Positions 43,547 through 55,468 of a stretch of 64,000 nucleotides of DNA are shown piece after piece. This DNA comes from Macrolepiota albuminosa. Taxonomy: Eukaryota; Basidiomycota; Agaricomycetes; Agaricales; Agaricaceae. The DNA lies in assembly GCA_027475525.1 (NCBI GenBank), contig JAMWFC010000049.1, forward strand, positions 993,297 through 1,057,296. The letters run 5' to 3'. Numbering within the stretch: the stretch's first letter is position 1; each line of letters begins with the position of its first letter. The position numbers and the translations under genes were made by a program. The notes under the pieces were generated by a model, which saw nothing but the letters and a program-made list of their open reading frames with translations, was not told the DNA's origin and did not search any database.

Positions 43547-43596
43547 ATATATAGAGTTCTCAGCATGTACTTTAAAAAGCAACTTATAGTAGCATA

Positions 43597-43852
43597 CTAA
43601 TTCAATTCATCTTGGTACTGCGCTTCCCTTTGAAAGTCTTCATCCTTATCAAAATCTGCCTCACTAGTCAATTTTGTATGCTTTGGAGGTCGAAGTGGAA
43701 AATCTTCATCAATATCAATATGACGCTTCCAGACTCCTTGAGATACTGCAGATTCAAGATTGCGAGACTGATTAGCTAGCTCATTTTCCAATAACTAATA
43801 GTAAAAGTTTTAGTTTATAGCACTTAAACTCTACTCGATGGGGTCTCACTGT
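43597..43852 (-). pseudogene. 3' end of host gene split by the 15-kb element
   Basis: On the minus strand, ACA (43,852-43,850) is followed by an intron GTGAGA...TATTAG (43,849-43,795, 55 bp) and a final exon 43,794-43,597 encoding LLENELANQSRNLES and an acidic C-terminus ending QYQDELN. On the far side of the element (58,959) an open exon of the same strand stops exactly at the LTR. Joining the two sides leaves the frame off by two nucleotides at the insertion point, so a small deletion or a different exon boundary must be assumed. Unknown family. Confidence 0.5.
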
Positions 43853-44238
43853 TGATGATGCCAACTGGGGTTGAGTGCGCTGGACGTATATGCAGTACAA
43901 CGCTGTCTCCAGCGCCTGGCATGCGTAGTTGTGAGGAGTCCTGACAGGGTCCCGGTGTGCTCAAGTGGAGGTGATAAAACGATGCGCTAAGTTATAGTGC
44001 TTTGGGGGCTACCTGGCAGACGGTAAGCGTCATAGTTTAAACAAAGATATTGAAGAAAAGACGAGTAGCACAGCGTATTGTGCCTGTAGGTGGCACCATA
44101 AATGACAAAGACAAGATAGACGAGGCTAGCACCTGACTTAGTGATGAAGTCAAAGGAAGCTAGCGCGATTTGAATGCTGAGTGTAACTGTCTGTGTGCAA
44201 GGGGTTACGATTCGTTGTTATATACATGTAAGGTAGCT

Positions 44239-44248
44239 ATTTTATACT
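44239..44248 (+). promoter_or_regulatory. Possible antisense promoter in the LTR
   Basis: TATTTTATAC lies about 11 bp before the ATG of an 83-codon plus-strand frame and about 820 bp before the antisense gene at 45,070. The same box is present in the other LTR (58,273-58,282). Antisense start sites in LTRs are known, but here this is only inferred. Confidence 0.3.
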
Positions 44249-44258
44249 ATGCACTACC

Positions 44259-44510
44259 ATGTTTGCCAAGATACAAGTCCATCTGCAGCGTTACCTCCTA
44301 GCGCCTCTCCTTGTGGTTTCCTCTAACAGCGACCTGTCAACGGCGACCTTTTGCACATGGATGAAGGCAACCAACAGCGTTATGTCCCACGGTGACCAGC
44401 AGCAACTCTATATTGGCTTAGAATTGCATGAGTCTGCTCACTTTTATTATAACTCCAATTGGCCAGGCTGTTCCACGGTATGGTTGGAAAATCCTCGACA
44501 GATGCCGTGA
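44259..44510 (+). CDS. Small ORF in the LTR, antisense to the element
   Basis: An 83-residue frame (MFAKIQVHLQRYLLAPLLVV...) that is also open in the other LTR at 58,294-58,545, with about eight residue changes and no stop. A hydrophobic stretch LLAPLLVVSS near residue 13 is the only feature. It may be chance in a young repeat or a real product; no family was recognised. Confidence 0.3.
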   Translation: MFAKIQVHLQRYLLAPLLVVSSNSDLSTATFCTWMKATNSVMSHGDQQQLYIGLELHESAHFYYNSNWPGCSTVWLENPRQMP

Positions 44511-45069
44511 GCGCTAATGTCAGCGCTACTCATTGTATCAGTTCCTGACAGGTCCAGATGTTGGATTTAAGTAGATCCAGTGCCGCCATCATTGATCCTT
44601 TTAGACTTCTGATTGAAGTGCCTTGTCAAATGGCAGTGCCTGCTGCAGGCTCCTTCTGGAAGTGATTGGGGTTTAGTTAGAGTCCTCTCCCACCGTTGTG
44701 TTAGCGCTATACGTTATAAGCCTCCTTCGTCCTTGGGATAGGCAAATGGAGTGTGCTGAAGGTCTGGTAGCTAGTGGTTAGGATAAATGGCTAAGTCCTG
44801 TAGAAGGTTGCCAGAGCTAGGGCTGCTATATATTCCCAACTGGTCGCTAGAGTCTTCAGTACGTCAAGTGTTGGTTGGTCTATAATGTCCCTTGATGTGC
44901 TCAGTCTGAGTAGAAGCCTATCATCTCCCCCCAACTGAAAAATTGACTGTCCTCAGTCAAACACCGTTATTAATTTGACTGCGCTATGGTCCGTATGATG
45001 CCGCCGGTGCCTTATAAAAGTCATTTTCAGCACTTCACCTTCTCGTGTTTTCCTTCCCATCTTTCCAAC

Positions 45070-48063
45070 ATGTCCACTCCTTTCGATGCCTCTGCTCTCC
45101 GCAATTTTCTGGCTAAGGCCTCCTATTTATTCGATCATGCTAAGTCTGTCGGTCCCGCCAATGCGCCACAAACCGTCCCTGGCATTATGCAACTCTATCG
45201 GTGCTGGCTCATGGTCCGCGGCTCTGACAGTTCCTGGGCACAGGGTGTCGAGGTTCATGAATGGTGCATGGCTCGGTACCGCAAATATGAGGGTGCTGAT
45301 TGGTTACTACCATTTGCAGACTTGTTTGTAAGTTTTTAGGTTTGATTTTGGATTCGTGGCACTAAGGTTCAGCGCCCATACTAGGCTCCTTCTCTGTCCG
45401 ATGAGATCGACGCCCTGCTGGCTAGTACTGAGGTTGGTGAAGTGAGTTATCTCCTCTTCTTCCTCACGTTTTCCATGTTAACCCTGAGTAGTCAGTTGCT
45501 ACGTCGCCCACCATCGCCAGTCTTCCTAGTGCCCTGTCGGCCTCTACCATTCCTTCCACTCCCACCGCTCCTGCTGCTCCTGTTTCTGTTCTGCCTCTTT
45601 CCATTCTTGGTAGGCGATGCTTCTCCCGCTTGTACTGTGCCTCCTCATTTGGCCATCAAACGGATTGCCGTTACCGCCAGTGAGCCCCGGCCTGGACCTA
45701 CCCATACTATTTCTTGCCTTCCCCCCCATAACTTCGCCGTTGTTATTAATTGCACGCCCCCTGCTCTCGCTAGCCCTCCTAAACGTACTGTGTGTCCTTG
45801 TTTTCCTGCCTCTAGTTCTTCTACTAACTTTGCTTCTCTGATCAATCTCCCTGCTTGTGTTGCCCCTTTATATGTTGTAAGTGTTTTTCTTTTAAGATCA
45901 CTTGTCTCTAGCGCCTGATCGAGCCCTCCTTAGGCGTCCAACCAAACTATGTTTACCGATGCGGAGCTCCATGATTTGCTGTGCCTTCGTCACGATACTA
46001 CCATCATTGATACCAGCCTTCCAGCTGGTGTCCAAGTACTCGGCGCTAAGAAGAAGGTTACGGTGGTGCCTGTGGAGTGCCGTGCCTTTAGGGCAAAGAT
46101 TGGCGTGGTAAGTGCTTGTTCGTCCCTGAAAGGTTGATGACATTGCTAACTTCTTTCTCAGTGCGATAAATGCTGGTCTGAGAACAATCCCAAGGGTTGC
46201 TGGTTTCCTACCGCCTCTCTCCCCTGCTACCGCTGCAATGCACTGAAACAGGGTTGTGCCTTCAATGGGATTCGTACTCGTGAACGTGGTAGGGACGCTA
46301 TTATGCAACGCAATTACGAACGTGCAGTCTTAGTTCATAATGCCCAGGTCTTCGTGCTGCAGCAACGCGACCTGGCCGCTACTCGTCAGCCCACTGTGAT
46401 TAGCGCTGCAAGCCTAGCGCTTCCCATCACCCAAGATGGTACCACCATGGTGGCCCCCTTTGCCCGCTCTCCCCGTCATCTCATCTCTTTGAAGCGTAAG
46501 CCTGTTGTTGCCTCTCCTGGCAAGAGTCCCGGTAAGCGCCGGGAGCTAGCACCTGCTACTCCCGTGGTCTTGTCTTCTACCGAGTTGTATACTGATGAAG
46601 GCGAGGATACCGAGAGGGATGCTGAGGGCGAGGATGATGATGAGGCTGGGCCTGTAGTTGACACTGATGTGCTGTTGGCGGTATGTGCTCTTCTGCTTTG
46701 CCTTACTCCTCCTATTGCTGCTAACCCTTATCAGAGTGGCCCCAGTGGTAATCTGTGCGTAGTCTTTGAGTTTTCCTTGTCAGGTTGCACTAACTTCTTT
46801 GTCGCCAGGTCCCCTACTCCTTCGCTTCCTGTTGTCGTGAATATCCCTCCTGCCGAAGATGTCGTGATGTCTGTTGCTGGCACTACCCCTGCTCCTGAGC
46901 CTGTTATGGCTAGCGCCTCCCCCGTTGCCCTTCCTATTACCCCATCTCTTACTCCTCCTTGTAACCTCTCTTCCTTCCCCAGTACTCGCGAGTCCTCCAC
47001 CGTGCCTGAGTCCGAAGGGACCTTAGTGGCTCAGGGCAAGCACTGTCGCCGCTGGAGGTACTTGCCTTCTTATGGCATCCACCTTTCCTCCGCTAGGGCC
47101 ATGTCCCCAGGCAATGAGCACCATGAATGGACCCCCTGTGCTCCTGTAACCATTTGAGTAAGTCTGCATTTCCTAGTCAGTTCGCCTTTTCTCTGACCTC
47201 CGCTAAGTTCGATCCCTTCTGGACTCCTCCCCCTGCCATGCATGTTTCTGGCAACGCCTACCCTTGGCTTGGGGATGAGTTCTCTTATCCCGTCACTCCC
47301 CTTTGTCCTGCCGCCAATCTTCATCAACAACTTCGCCAGGTTGAGGACACGACCGATGTCATCGGTAGCAAACTCACTGTCAGGGGACTCCTCATTCCTT
47401 TCTTCTTTCACTCTTTATTTCTTCACTCTCCTTTCATTCACTTCCTTATTTCTTCTATCATTCTCTCATTTTGCTGTTACTACTTTTTCAACACTATCTG
47501 TTAGTACTATTCTCAACCTTTGAGGTGCTCTGGTTCTTTAGCTATCACTTAGACAAGTGTGGGCCCTTCAGCACCGCTCCAGGCTGCTTAGATAAGCCAG
47601 AGTTTGCCTTTCTGACTTCTAAAGTCCGGAGTTTTCCTCCCTTGTTTGCACACTTGTTTGGTTAGTCAATTTTCGAGTTTTTAAGGTTTGGTTGTACTGT
47701 ACAGTTGTTTCCCATGCTTCAGAGGCCCCAGAAGCGTCCAACCTGGCATAGGGAATCCCCAGACTTGTTCTCTTTGGATCTCCCTCTGCCAGGTGAGTAG
47801 CTACCTTGATATTGTCAGTATATATTCTAATACACTTTGGATCTCCCTCTGCCAGCTGTGTGACTGAGCCACAGCCTCTAGAGGTCGCCCTTACACTCAC
47901 CCTCCTACGTCCTTGTGTCTCCACCTTAGCACGCCGTGAGCTCCTCCTGCTTGAGCTCCATGATGACATCACTGATGCGCTCGAGTGGCAAGCGAGTAAT
48001 GCCATTCAGGATGGGGACTTGCTTCCTTTGGGTGATCCTGCTCCTTCCGAGTCTGATGTGTAG
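45070..48063 (+). pseudogene. Antisense spliced gene with Zn2Cys6-like cluster
   Basis: Well-formed exons on the plus strand, opposite to pol: 45,070-45,327 (MSTPFDASALRNFLAK...), 45,385-45,441, about 45,496-45,879, 45,934-46,107, 46,162-46,680, then from 46,735. Introns of 54-57 bp have GTAAGT/GTGAGT donors and keep phase. Exon 46,162 opens with six cysteines spaced C-x2-C-x8-C-x8-C-x2-C-x6-C, close to the fungal binuclear Zn cluster, followed by a Pro/Ser-rich region with an acidic run (GEDTERDAEGEDDDEAG). The frame at 47,211-47,372 resumes after the solo LTR (47,378-47,895) and its repeat, and ends in TAG at 48,063. A TGA at 47,155 must be spliced out or is a mutation. Possibly a DNA- or RNA-binding protein; function unknown. 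Confidence 0.5.
47378..47895 (+). repeat. Solo LTR of the young chromovirus family
   Basis: 518 bp reading TGTCAGGGGA...CCCTTACA on the plus strand, closely matching the LTRs at 22,027 and 28,002. The flanks are CTCAC on both sides (47,373-47,377 and 47,896-47,900). It interrupts the antisense gene. Confidence 0.95.
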
Positions 48064-49422
48064 TCGCCGGCCCATAGCACTTCGAACCTTTGTGAACTTT
48101 GTAATTTTTGATACGTTGATGAGCCTGCATCGTGGCTGGCTACAGATAGCACCAATACCTGCACCTCACATTGGCCCACTAGTACCACTAGAAGCGCCAC
48201 GCTCTAGCGCTTCCAGTGCTATTTTTCTCATATTTTTACACTAATAACTCGCAGCTACAGACTCCAATTACTCTCAGACCACTTTTTATGGCACCACTTA
48301 TTCTTTGCACCACTATTGACACCTCGCTGCACCTTGCCACTTGCACTTCAAGGCTATACATTTACACAGACACTTGGCATCAGTCAATCCGGCATAATGC
48401 TCTTAGCCAGTGGCAGCGCTTACAAGGGGAAATGATGAAGTATTTCCGTGACAGCATCATTATGGACCTTTTTACTATACAATTCAATTCACCACATTTA
48501 CTTACATTTTTATCAGTTCACCACCCTCTAGCGGCGCTTAACCTCTTAGTGTCGGCTAACTTTCTTTACTATAAATACCTACTTTTTGTTAGTAGTACAG
48601 GGAATCAATTTGGCAGTAGGGATCATATCCCAACATTTTGGTCTCCATACGCAACAGACTACCTCTTGTTGACCGTGTCAAGCAAGGGGACTCTGCTCTA
48701 GTTTTCTATATATCTCTCTCTCTAGCGCCTTGCAACTACGGCTTGGCTTTTGTGCTTAGATCCGCTAAGCAATCTCATCCTTTTATTATCACGTTCTAGG
48801 TGCTAATACTTAGCGCCTCTTAGCAACCCTTTCCCGCACCTCTTAGCGCCTTTCTTAGCGACTTTCCCATGCTCTTAGCGCTCCCCCTTAGCAACTTTTA
48901 GTGCCCTGTAGCCACGTTTTGGAGCCATACGCAAGTGCCTCCAATCACCCACTTTCCTTGCCACCAACCTCTTGCCTACTGTGTGTTCTCTGGGACCTGT
49001 CCGGGACTCTCTCATACACTTAGCATGCCCAAAGCTATATCGGCTAAGTAGCTGCACTAGTGATAGTCCACGCAGTGCCCAGCTCAATTTGGGCATCATC
49101 AACATAGTCTTGTGATAGCCACACTAAAATAAATGCTCCCCCCCCTTGTTCCGAAATTGTCAGTTTGTAAGTAATCAAAATACATAGTAAGAAAAAGGGG
49201 AAACACTCAGTAAATCATCATGGCATAGAAAACCCCTATTACCAGCGTGGCCCAATAGCCAATATTGTGCCAGCCTAGGAAGAAATAGGTATCGTCTGTA
49301 GAAAAATAAGTCGATTCATGCAAGAAGTTTTAATGTATAAGAAATAGAGTGCCACTGATCGCTTATGATTATTCGGTGATGGTGGCTACAAGTGCTAGAT
49401 CTCGAAGGTTAACTTCCTCTTT
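48064..49422. other. Interior of the 15-kb element, one weak ORF
   Basis: A 137-codon plus-strand frame (48,288-48,701, starting MAPLILCTTIDTSLHL) is hydrophobic in places but has no recognised family. From 48,720 to 48,900 the motif CTTAGCGCC or close variants repeats in a degenerate way. The rest shows nothing clear. Confidence 0.3.
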
Positions 49423-51006
49423 GTGCGACCTAAAAATGAGATAGGCGCATCTTATTGGTTCGTGTCTGCGTCAGAGTCCAAGCTCCTTGAGAAGTGCTCT
49501 CCCACACTGTCGCTAGCTGAAACACTGCCCGAGCCCTATAAATTGCCCATGCCACAACGGGATCTCATTAGTCTTTGTAATGGAAAGCCCAACTGGCATC
49601 GTGTGGTCTCCCTGCTGTGATTGTGCTCATCTTGTGATTGATCCCCCCACCTTCTTGGAACGTGCGACCTCCTTTTTCCACCATTACCCAGCTGTTGGCA
49701 TGCCCGGACTGACCAACGGAGTCGCTGAGTTAGGTTGTCGCTGCCAGCTACTTCGTGTGGCTTGTGAGATTTGGAATGATGACCTGCCGCTGACTCGTTT
49801 TGGTATGGAGAAGAACTGGAGTCAGATTTTTCAGGTGCGCTCTTGCCTTTTTTGCTCTTCTTCTCTTCTGATAGTCGCCAAATAAAGCAAATCGCGACCA
49901 AGGAAACAAAAGAGCGTCTTGAGTTGCTGCTGGAGGAGAGTCACTATCTGGTTTGTCACCTTACTACTCTGTCTTCTTCCTTCTAATGCGTTGCCTTGCT
50001 AGGCGCCCCACTTGTCTACTGGTGGCCGGCTTTTTCGTGGTCCTACTGAAGGCTGGAGGCCTCCCAGGCCTCTCCTTTTGCCTGGTCCTTGATGCTCGTC
50101 CGTCTCCTATGTCGCTTATGTAAGTCAGCTCCTTCTTTTCTGTGGTGCCACCAGGCTGACAGATTTTGGCTAGTTGATTTCTTTTGTCGTGGTTATATGA
50201 AATGCATCGCTATTGTCCCCCCCCCGTAATTGTTTTGCGCATGTAAGAGTTCCCAAGTATCTGCGACTCTGCAAGCAGCTTGAGGTATTTCATGGGTTCT
50301 GGCACTGTTAACCTGGTTAGTATCATATCATGCCAGAACCTTCCCTCCTTCTTGATGACCCCATACTCGTTCACTGCCCTGTCATCCTAGATTGCCTCAA
50401 GCGCTTTCTTGTGCTAATGCCTGCTGATGGCTTTCCGCATGAGAACAGTAACATCATGACCCTTGTGCGCTGGTACCGGATTCTGCTAGCGGCCTCCAAC
50501 GAATGGAAGATAGATACAGACTCTGCTCTAGTCACCGTAAACCCTTCATTAGCATGTGCTTTAGGTAATACTTATGCGTTTCGTAGGAGCCCATTACTGG
50601 TACTGCTTTGAGTCTCCATAGCCTTCTCCGCGAGACCAGGAGTTTGGTTAGTGCCTATACCCCTTTTCTCCTGACCTTGGTTAGCTAACTCCTTGCCTTT
50701 TTCTAGAGCCTTTCATGGCTCCCCCTTCTGGTTCTTGTTAACCTTAGCGCTAGTAGAGCCGTGCTCGCCCACATGGTCATTCCTTTTACAGCTTTAGAGC
50801 GTTGCCTGGATGAGACTGGGTGGTACTCGTCCCCTGCTCATTCCACCGCTCCCCCGGGCCCTTCCCATGCTCCACCTACAGTCGCTCTTCCCATGCCTCC
50901 TCGTGCTCCAGTGCCTCCCCCTCCAGTTGCTCCTCCCACGCCACCTAATGCTGTGATGCGTCCCCCTTCCAGTGCTCCTCCCACCTATAGGCGACACAAG
51001 GAGTGA
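49423..51006 (+). pseudogene. Second antisense gene region of the 15-kb element
   Basis: A set of plus-strand blocks looks exon-like: 49,423-49,620 (SYWFVSASESKLLEKC...LSLCNGKPNWHRV), 49,640-49,834 (VIDPPTFLERATSFFHHYPA...MEKNWSQIFQ, ending at a GTGCGC donor), a short helical block near 49,880-49,950 (KERLELLLEESHYL), 50,330-50,611 (MPEPSLLLDDPILVHC...LVRWYRILLAASNEWKI) and a Pro-rich end 50,761-51,006. The order and splice sites are not fully resolved. No family was recognised. It is convergent with pol, ending about 180 bp from the pol end. Confidence 0.35.
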
Positions 51007-51183
51007 GTCAAGGGCCCTCGTCGGCGGTCTTCGTCATTGTCTTAGATTTTGTAGTCAAAGATAGTTTGGTAGTGCTGCCTGTATTAGTATTGTCTATTTA
51101 TTCACCCTTTTGTGGTTGCTGTCACATGCTTTAAGTCCGTAGCAGGAGGTGCTAACCGCTGGTGCCTCATTTCTTGTGGTCTT

Positions 51184-52438
51184 TTACTGTTCCTCTTCAT
51201 CATCAGAAGTGATCTCGTCATCGTCCACCAACTCGGTCTCTTCAAGCTCTCGCAGTTTGGCCGTGTCAATGTCTAGCACCGGCAAAGGTAGTGGAATATG
51301 TTCATGTGCTAAGTAGGGAATGAGTCGAAACACCGCTACCGGTCGATGCAAAACCGAGCTGTCCAACTTGCAGAGTATGTAGGCTCCTCCCCTATTGTGG
51401 GAAACTACTATGAGGGGCCCTAGGTATCAAGGTCGCATCTTTTTGTTATAGGTAACTTTGATTTTTGAGTTGCACATTAGCACTAAGACACCAGCTGTAA
51501 AGTTGTAGTCTCAGATAGTAGCGCTATGCTTGCTCTCAAATCGCAATGCAGCCTGTCGTCTAGCTTGAAATACCACCTCGTGTAGGCGCTCTAGATCCTC
51601 CATGCGTCGTTGTAAGTCAATGGCGCGCCTAGCAATCAGATTGGTAGAGGACAGGATTGAGTTAGGTGGGGGTTGTAAGTACGTCGCCTCCACAACGTCC
51701 GCTGGGAGCAGGGGATGGGTGCCAGTCGCTGCATAGTAAGGAGAACAGCCCATCCTCTTCCATACAGTAACTTGTTCAGACCAAAAGACCGAATAAGTCA
51801 CTTCACTCCAGCAACTTTTGTCGCCATCTACCGCCTTAAATAGCCTGTCATACATCAAAATGTGGCCTTTCCACTATACTGTTAGCACGTTTATTGTATC
51901 CTGAGACTCGAATATGCTGTATGTTGTATTTCTTAGCAAGGTAGGTAAGTGCCTTCACTATTGGCGCTCCATTGTCTGTAACAATCTCATGAAGGGCTCC
52001 CCACCTGCAAATAACATCTTCGAAGAGCCACTTAGCTATAGCATCGGTATTTTCCTGCTGGAGCATATGGAACTCTGGCCAATGTACCAAAGAACACCTT
52101 CCTTGGATAATGTACTTGTAGCGCCCGGACTTGGACATGTGCATAGTGTCGATATATATCTTTCCGAACAAGGGTGCTGGAGTTGCTACGGTTGGGGGAA
52201 TAAGACCTTGGTGCATCTGCTGGATTTGGCAGAGATGACAAGTGCGAATATACCATGCAATATCGGCGCTAACTTGAGGCCACCAAAAACGTTCCAATAA
52301 ATTTGCCCACGTTGCGTAGAGTCCTCGATGTCCCAAGTCGTCGTGCATAGTGTGCAGAATCCTAATGCAGCCATCTGGTTTGATTACCAATTTGTGAGCG
52401 CCAGCCCTATTTCGTCGCCAAAGCCAATTCTCAACCAT
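51184..52438 (-). pseudogene. Integrase of the 15-kb element
   Basis: The minus-strand frame 52,438-51,848 has the H2C2 region (HDDLGHRGLYATWANLLERF, then CHLCQ), the core with YIDTMHM, VTDNGAP and SIVERPH, giving the Asp, Asp, Glu triad. It continues in another frame from 51,858 (LFKAVDGDKSCWSEVTYS, GCSPYYAATGTHPLLP) to the C-terminal tail (RPVAVFRLIPYLAHEHIPLPLP and an acidic end at 51,184). No chromodomain: this belongs to a different gypsy lineage from the two other elements. Frameshifts make it inactive. Confidence 0.85.
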
Positions 52439-52558
52439 AAAGAAAGTTGTTGTGTATCAAATGAAGGTGGCGTATTCCGTATCCGTAAGGTCTGATGGTC
52501 AGCGCAAATTCTGTAGCCACTTCCTAACCTGATCAACTCGTTGGTCTTCTGACTTAGC

Positions 52559-53057
52559 TGTAAGGGCGACCTCTAGAGGCTGTGGCTCAGTCACACAGCT
52601 GGCAGAGGGAGATCCAAAGTGTATTAGAATATATACTGACAATATCAAGGTAGCTACTCACCTGGCAGAGGGAGATCCAAAGAGAACAAGTCTGGGGATT
52701 CCCTATGCCAGGTTGGACGCTTCTGGGGCCTCTGAAGCGTGGGAAACAACTGTACAGTACCACAAAACCTTAAAAACTCGAAAATTGCCTACACAAACAC
52801 TTGTACAAATAAGGGGCAAACTCTGGCAAACTCTGGCTTATATAAGCGGTCTGGAAGCGGTGCTGAGTGGGCCCACACTTGTCTGAATGGTGGCTAAAGA
52901 ACCAGAGCATCTCAAGGGCTGAGAGTGGTACTGACAGATAGTGTTGAAAGAATAGAAACAGTAAAATGAAATAATGTCAGAAGAAATAAGAGAATGAATG
53001 GAAGGAGAGTGAAGAGATAAGGAGTGAGAGAAGGAAGAAATGAGGAGTCCCCTGACA
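52559..53057 (-). repeat. Older solo LTR of the chromovirus family
   Basis: 499 bp, minus orientation like the full element, with target duplication TTAGC at 52,554-52,558 and 53,058-53,062. It carries small deletions and substitutions in its second half, so it is older than the copies at 22,027 and 47,378. It sits between the RNase H and integrase parts. Confidence 0.9.
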
Positions 53058-53301
53058 TTAGCCTTGGTGCTACGAGGTACTGCCAAATATGGGAGGTTGC
53101 GACTATCTTCCCGTAAAGGTTGTGTAAAAAGTTGATGGAGCCTGATATGGTTTAGGTTGATACGGGGTGATAGGGTGTAGCCAGGTCGAGATAGGTTGGT
53201 CTTTGCAAAGGGCCAAAATAGGCAATTGAATAATATGTATGAAACCATGCAACCAGTCAATCCAGTCGTCAAATACATCATTATCGCTTTCGTCTACTAG
53301 G

Positions 53302-55317
53302 TCATCTAGATAGTCCATCAGGTCTGTGAAACGCACTCTTGACGTGCACGAGCTCGAAGTGGAACATCAGTATCACTACTACCCAGCGATTCATGCTAGC
53401 CGAAGGTTGGACGTCTGGATTCTGGAGCATTCCTTTGATGTAGCGTGCGTCAACTTCGACAATCAGGTTTCGAACCCCAATAAGATACATGCGTAGCACC
53501 TGGAACGCTCAAAACAATCCATACAATTCCAGTTTGGGCTGACTATAGCGCGATTCTCTGTCATTTAGGGTAATCGATCTGAAGCGATTGTAGCACCTGA
53601 TTTTTCAATTTGCACCATCACATTGACATAAAAAGAAGCCAACCGCAATGTAAGAGGTGTCAATGGCAAGTATAACAGGATCGGACATAGTATAGTCAAT
53701 GGGTACCAATGGCTTTGCTTCCTGCAGTGCCTTCACTAAATCCTTTTGGGCATTAATTTGGTTGGGTCCAAATTTGAAGGGGATCTCTGAATGAGTTAAG
53801 CAATTTAGCGTGTGCGCTTGATGTGAAAAATGGTGTATGAACATGCACAGCACACCTACCGTGCCTAGAAATGCGCAAACTTCCAAGAGATTATGGCAGA
53901 CTCCCCACTTTTCCAGAAGTGCTAATCGGCTCTCCTCAGGGATCCTGCCCTCTGGCGTGCAAGCATGCCCTAAAATTTTAAATTGTGGTGCGCAAAGAAC
54001 CAACTTGTGTCCTGAGAACAATCTGCCACAATACTTCATGTGCTGGAGCATCCGGTTAACCAATTGGAAGAAGTCCCATGGTGCCATGCGGATTTTGGGA
54101 TTTTCTGGGTGCACTTCGGGCTTGCCATTTACAAGGCACCAATCTTTTGGGCCCTTAACGCCTACGTTGTCGATAAAACTAAGCACATGGTGGGGTATCT
54201 CAGGTTGTAGAATAAATGTAATGTCGTCGTGGAATATGGGTACCAAATTTGTCCATCCCATGGGAAGGGTAACCAGTCGTAGCGCCCCAAATGGCGTTTG
54301 AAATGTCGTCAAATCGTGAGAGGAAGGGTGAATTAAGCGTTCATCATAGCCAACGTACACATCCAGGGTAGCACCACATATTCTTCCCACAAACGACTCA
54401 GTGACATGATCGGGGAAGGGCCGTACCCCTGAATGATGAATTGTGACTTTGTTTAGCGGTTCCAAACTGTGAACTATACGTAGCTTTCCATTTTTCTTTA
54501 ATACACAAAACCATCATGATCGGTAGGCCAAATTGGAAGGCTCGTAAACTCCTGCCGCTATTTTGGAACGAATAATTTGGCAAACTTCAGCTTCAATCTC
54601 CGGCGGTATAGGTCAGTTATGCTCGGTCCAAGGTACATGAGGTATTGTTGGTATAACCACTGATGGAAAGAAGTCAGTTCTAAGTTTACCGCGTTCTGAA
54701 TCCTCCCAAGCAAATGCTTCGTTTTGCTGTCGCATAATGTCAATTAATATGTCTAGTTCTGCTGTCGATAGAAAGCTTATATCATGGGCGCTAAGAAATA
54801 GCACCCAACATTCTTCCGTAAATTGCCCGGTAGGCTCGAAAGGTGGCGGATTCAGATTAAGTTTGGGAAGGGTCGCTAACGGGTTGCCAAGGATCTTTCT
54901 CTTGATGCGAAATTCTTCAGGTACACTGCTTGCTACCGGTTTCATTTTAAGCGCTGCTGGCTTGTACTTCTTTTTAACCTGAACCCCTTTGCGCTTAGGG
55001 GTACTGTTGTTAGCAAATGTATTATAAATGGAACTCTGGTTTCTAGTGAAACCGGATATCAAAGGTTCTTTAGTATCAGGAGTAGAAACGAAATAAGTGT
55101 CTGTCAGAAGATTTTCAGTAATATCGGATGCAGTAAGGTATAAGTAGGATAAAGCTTTGCTAGTAAGCGACGTAGAAGTGTTCAAGATTTCAGGGGCTAA
55201 AGGGGTATGTGATATAAAGGTTACTTGCCCAGTCCGATGATTATAGTCCAAAATAAGCGCTTCATCTCCATGATCTTCATCACTCATCTCCTCGATGGTG
55301 CCAGAAAACACTCGCAA
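53302..55317 (-). pseudogene. RT and RNase H of the 15-kb element
   Basis: The minus-strand frame 54,465-53,605 encodes RT with LRLVTLPMGWTNLVPIFH, the active-site block SFIDNVGVKGPKDW, and the thumb/connection (SGHKLVLCAPQFKILGHACT, LLEVCAFLGTVGVL). RNase H continues to 53,302 (LIVEVDARYIKGMLQNPDV, then RPDGLSR). The part at 55,317-54,613 is the protease-RT linker. In this lineage the RT motif is normally Ile-Asp-Asp, so the second catalytic Asp is replaced by Asn here (AAC). Frames are broken between blocks. Confidence 0.8.
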
Positions 55318-55468
55318 GGTTTGTCGCTAACGTAAGGTCACTTTCTCGGTCCTGGCTTCTGGAACCGTCCTCAGGGAAATGTCAGTACCGTTCTCCTGAC
55401 CCCAGAATTAGGGTCACTAATAGTTAGCGTCGTTTCGTCTTCGGATGTTGTCTTGACTACTGATTAAG

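Larger units (their letters stand above)
43853..44923 (-). repeat. 3' LTR of the 15-kb element
   Basis: 1071 bp, direct copy of 57,888-58,958. It contains an 83-codon plus-strand frame (44,259-44,510). The minus-strand purine tract GTTGGGGGGAGA (44,924-44,935) abuts it, which fixes the element's orientation. Confidence 0.85.

Noticed and set aside
52831..53281. Minus-strand ORF of 147 residues crossing the solo LTR edge
   Set aside because: It joins LTR sequence to the interrupted pol region and is produced by the insertion.
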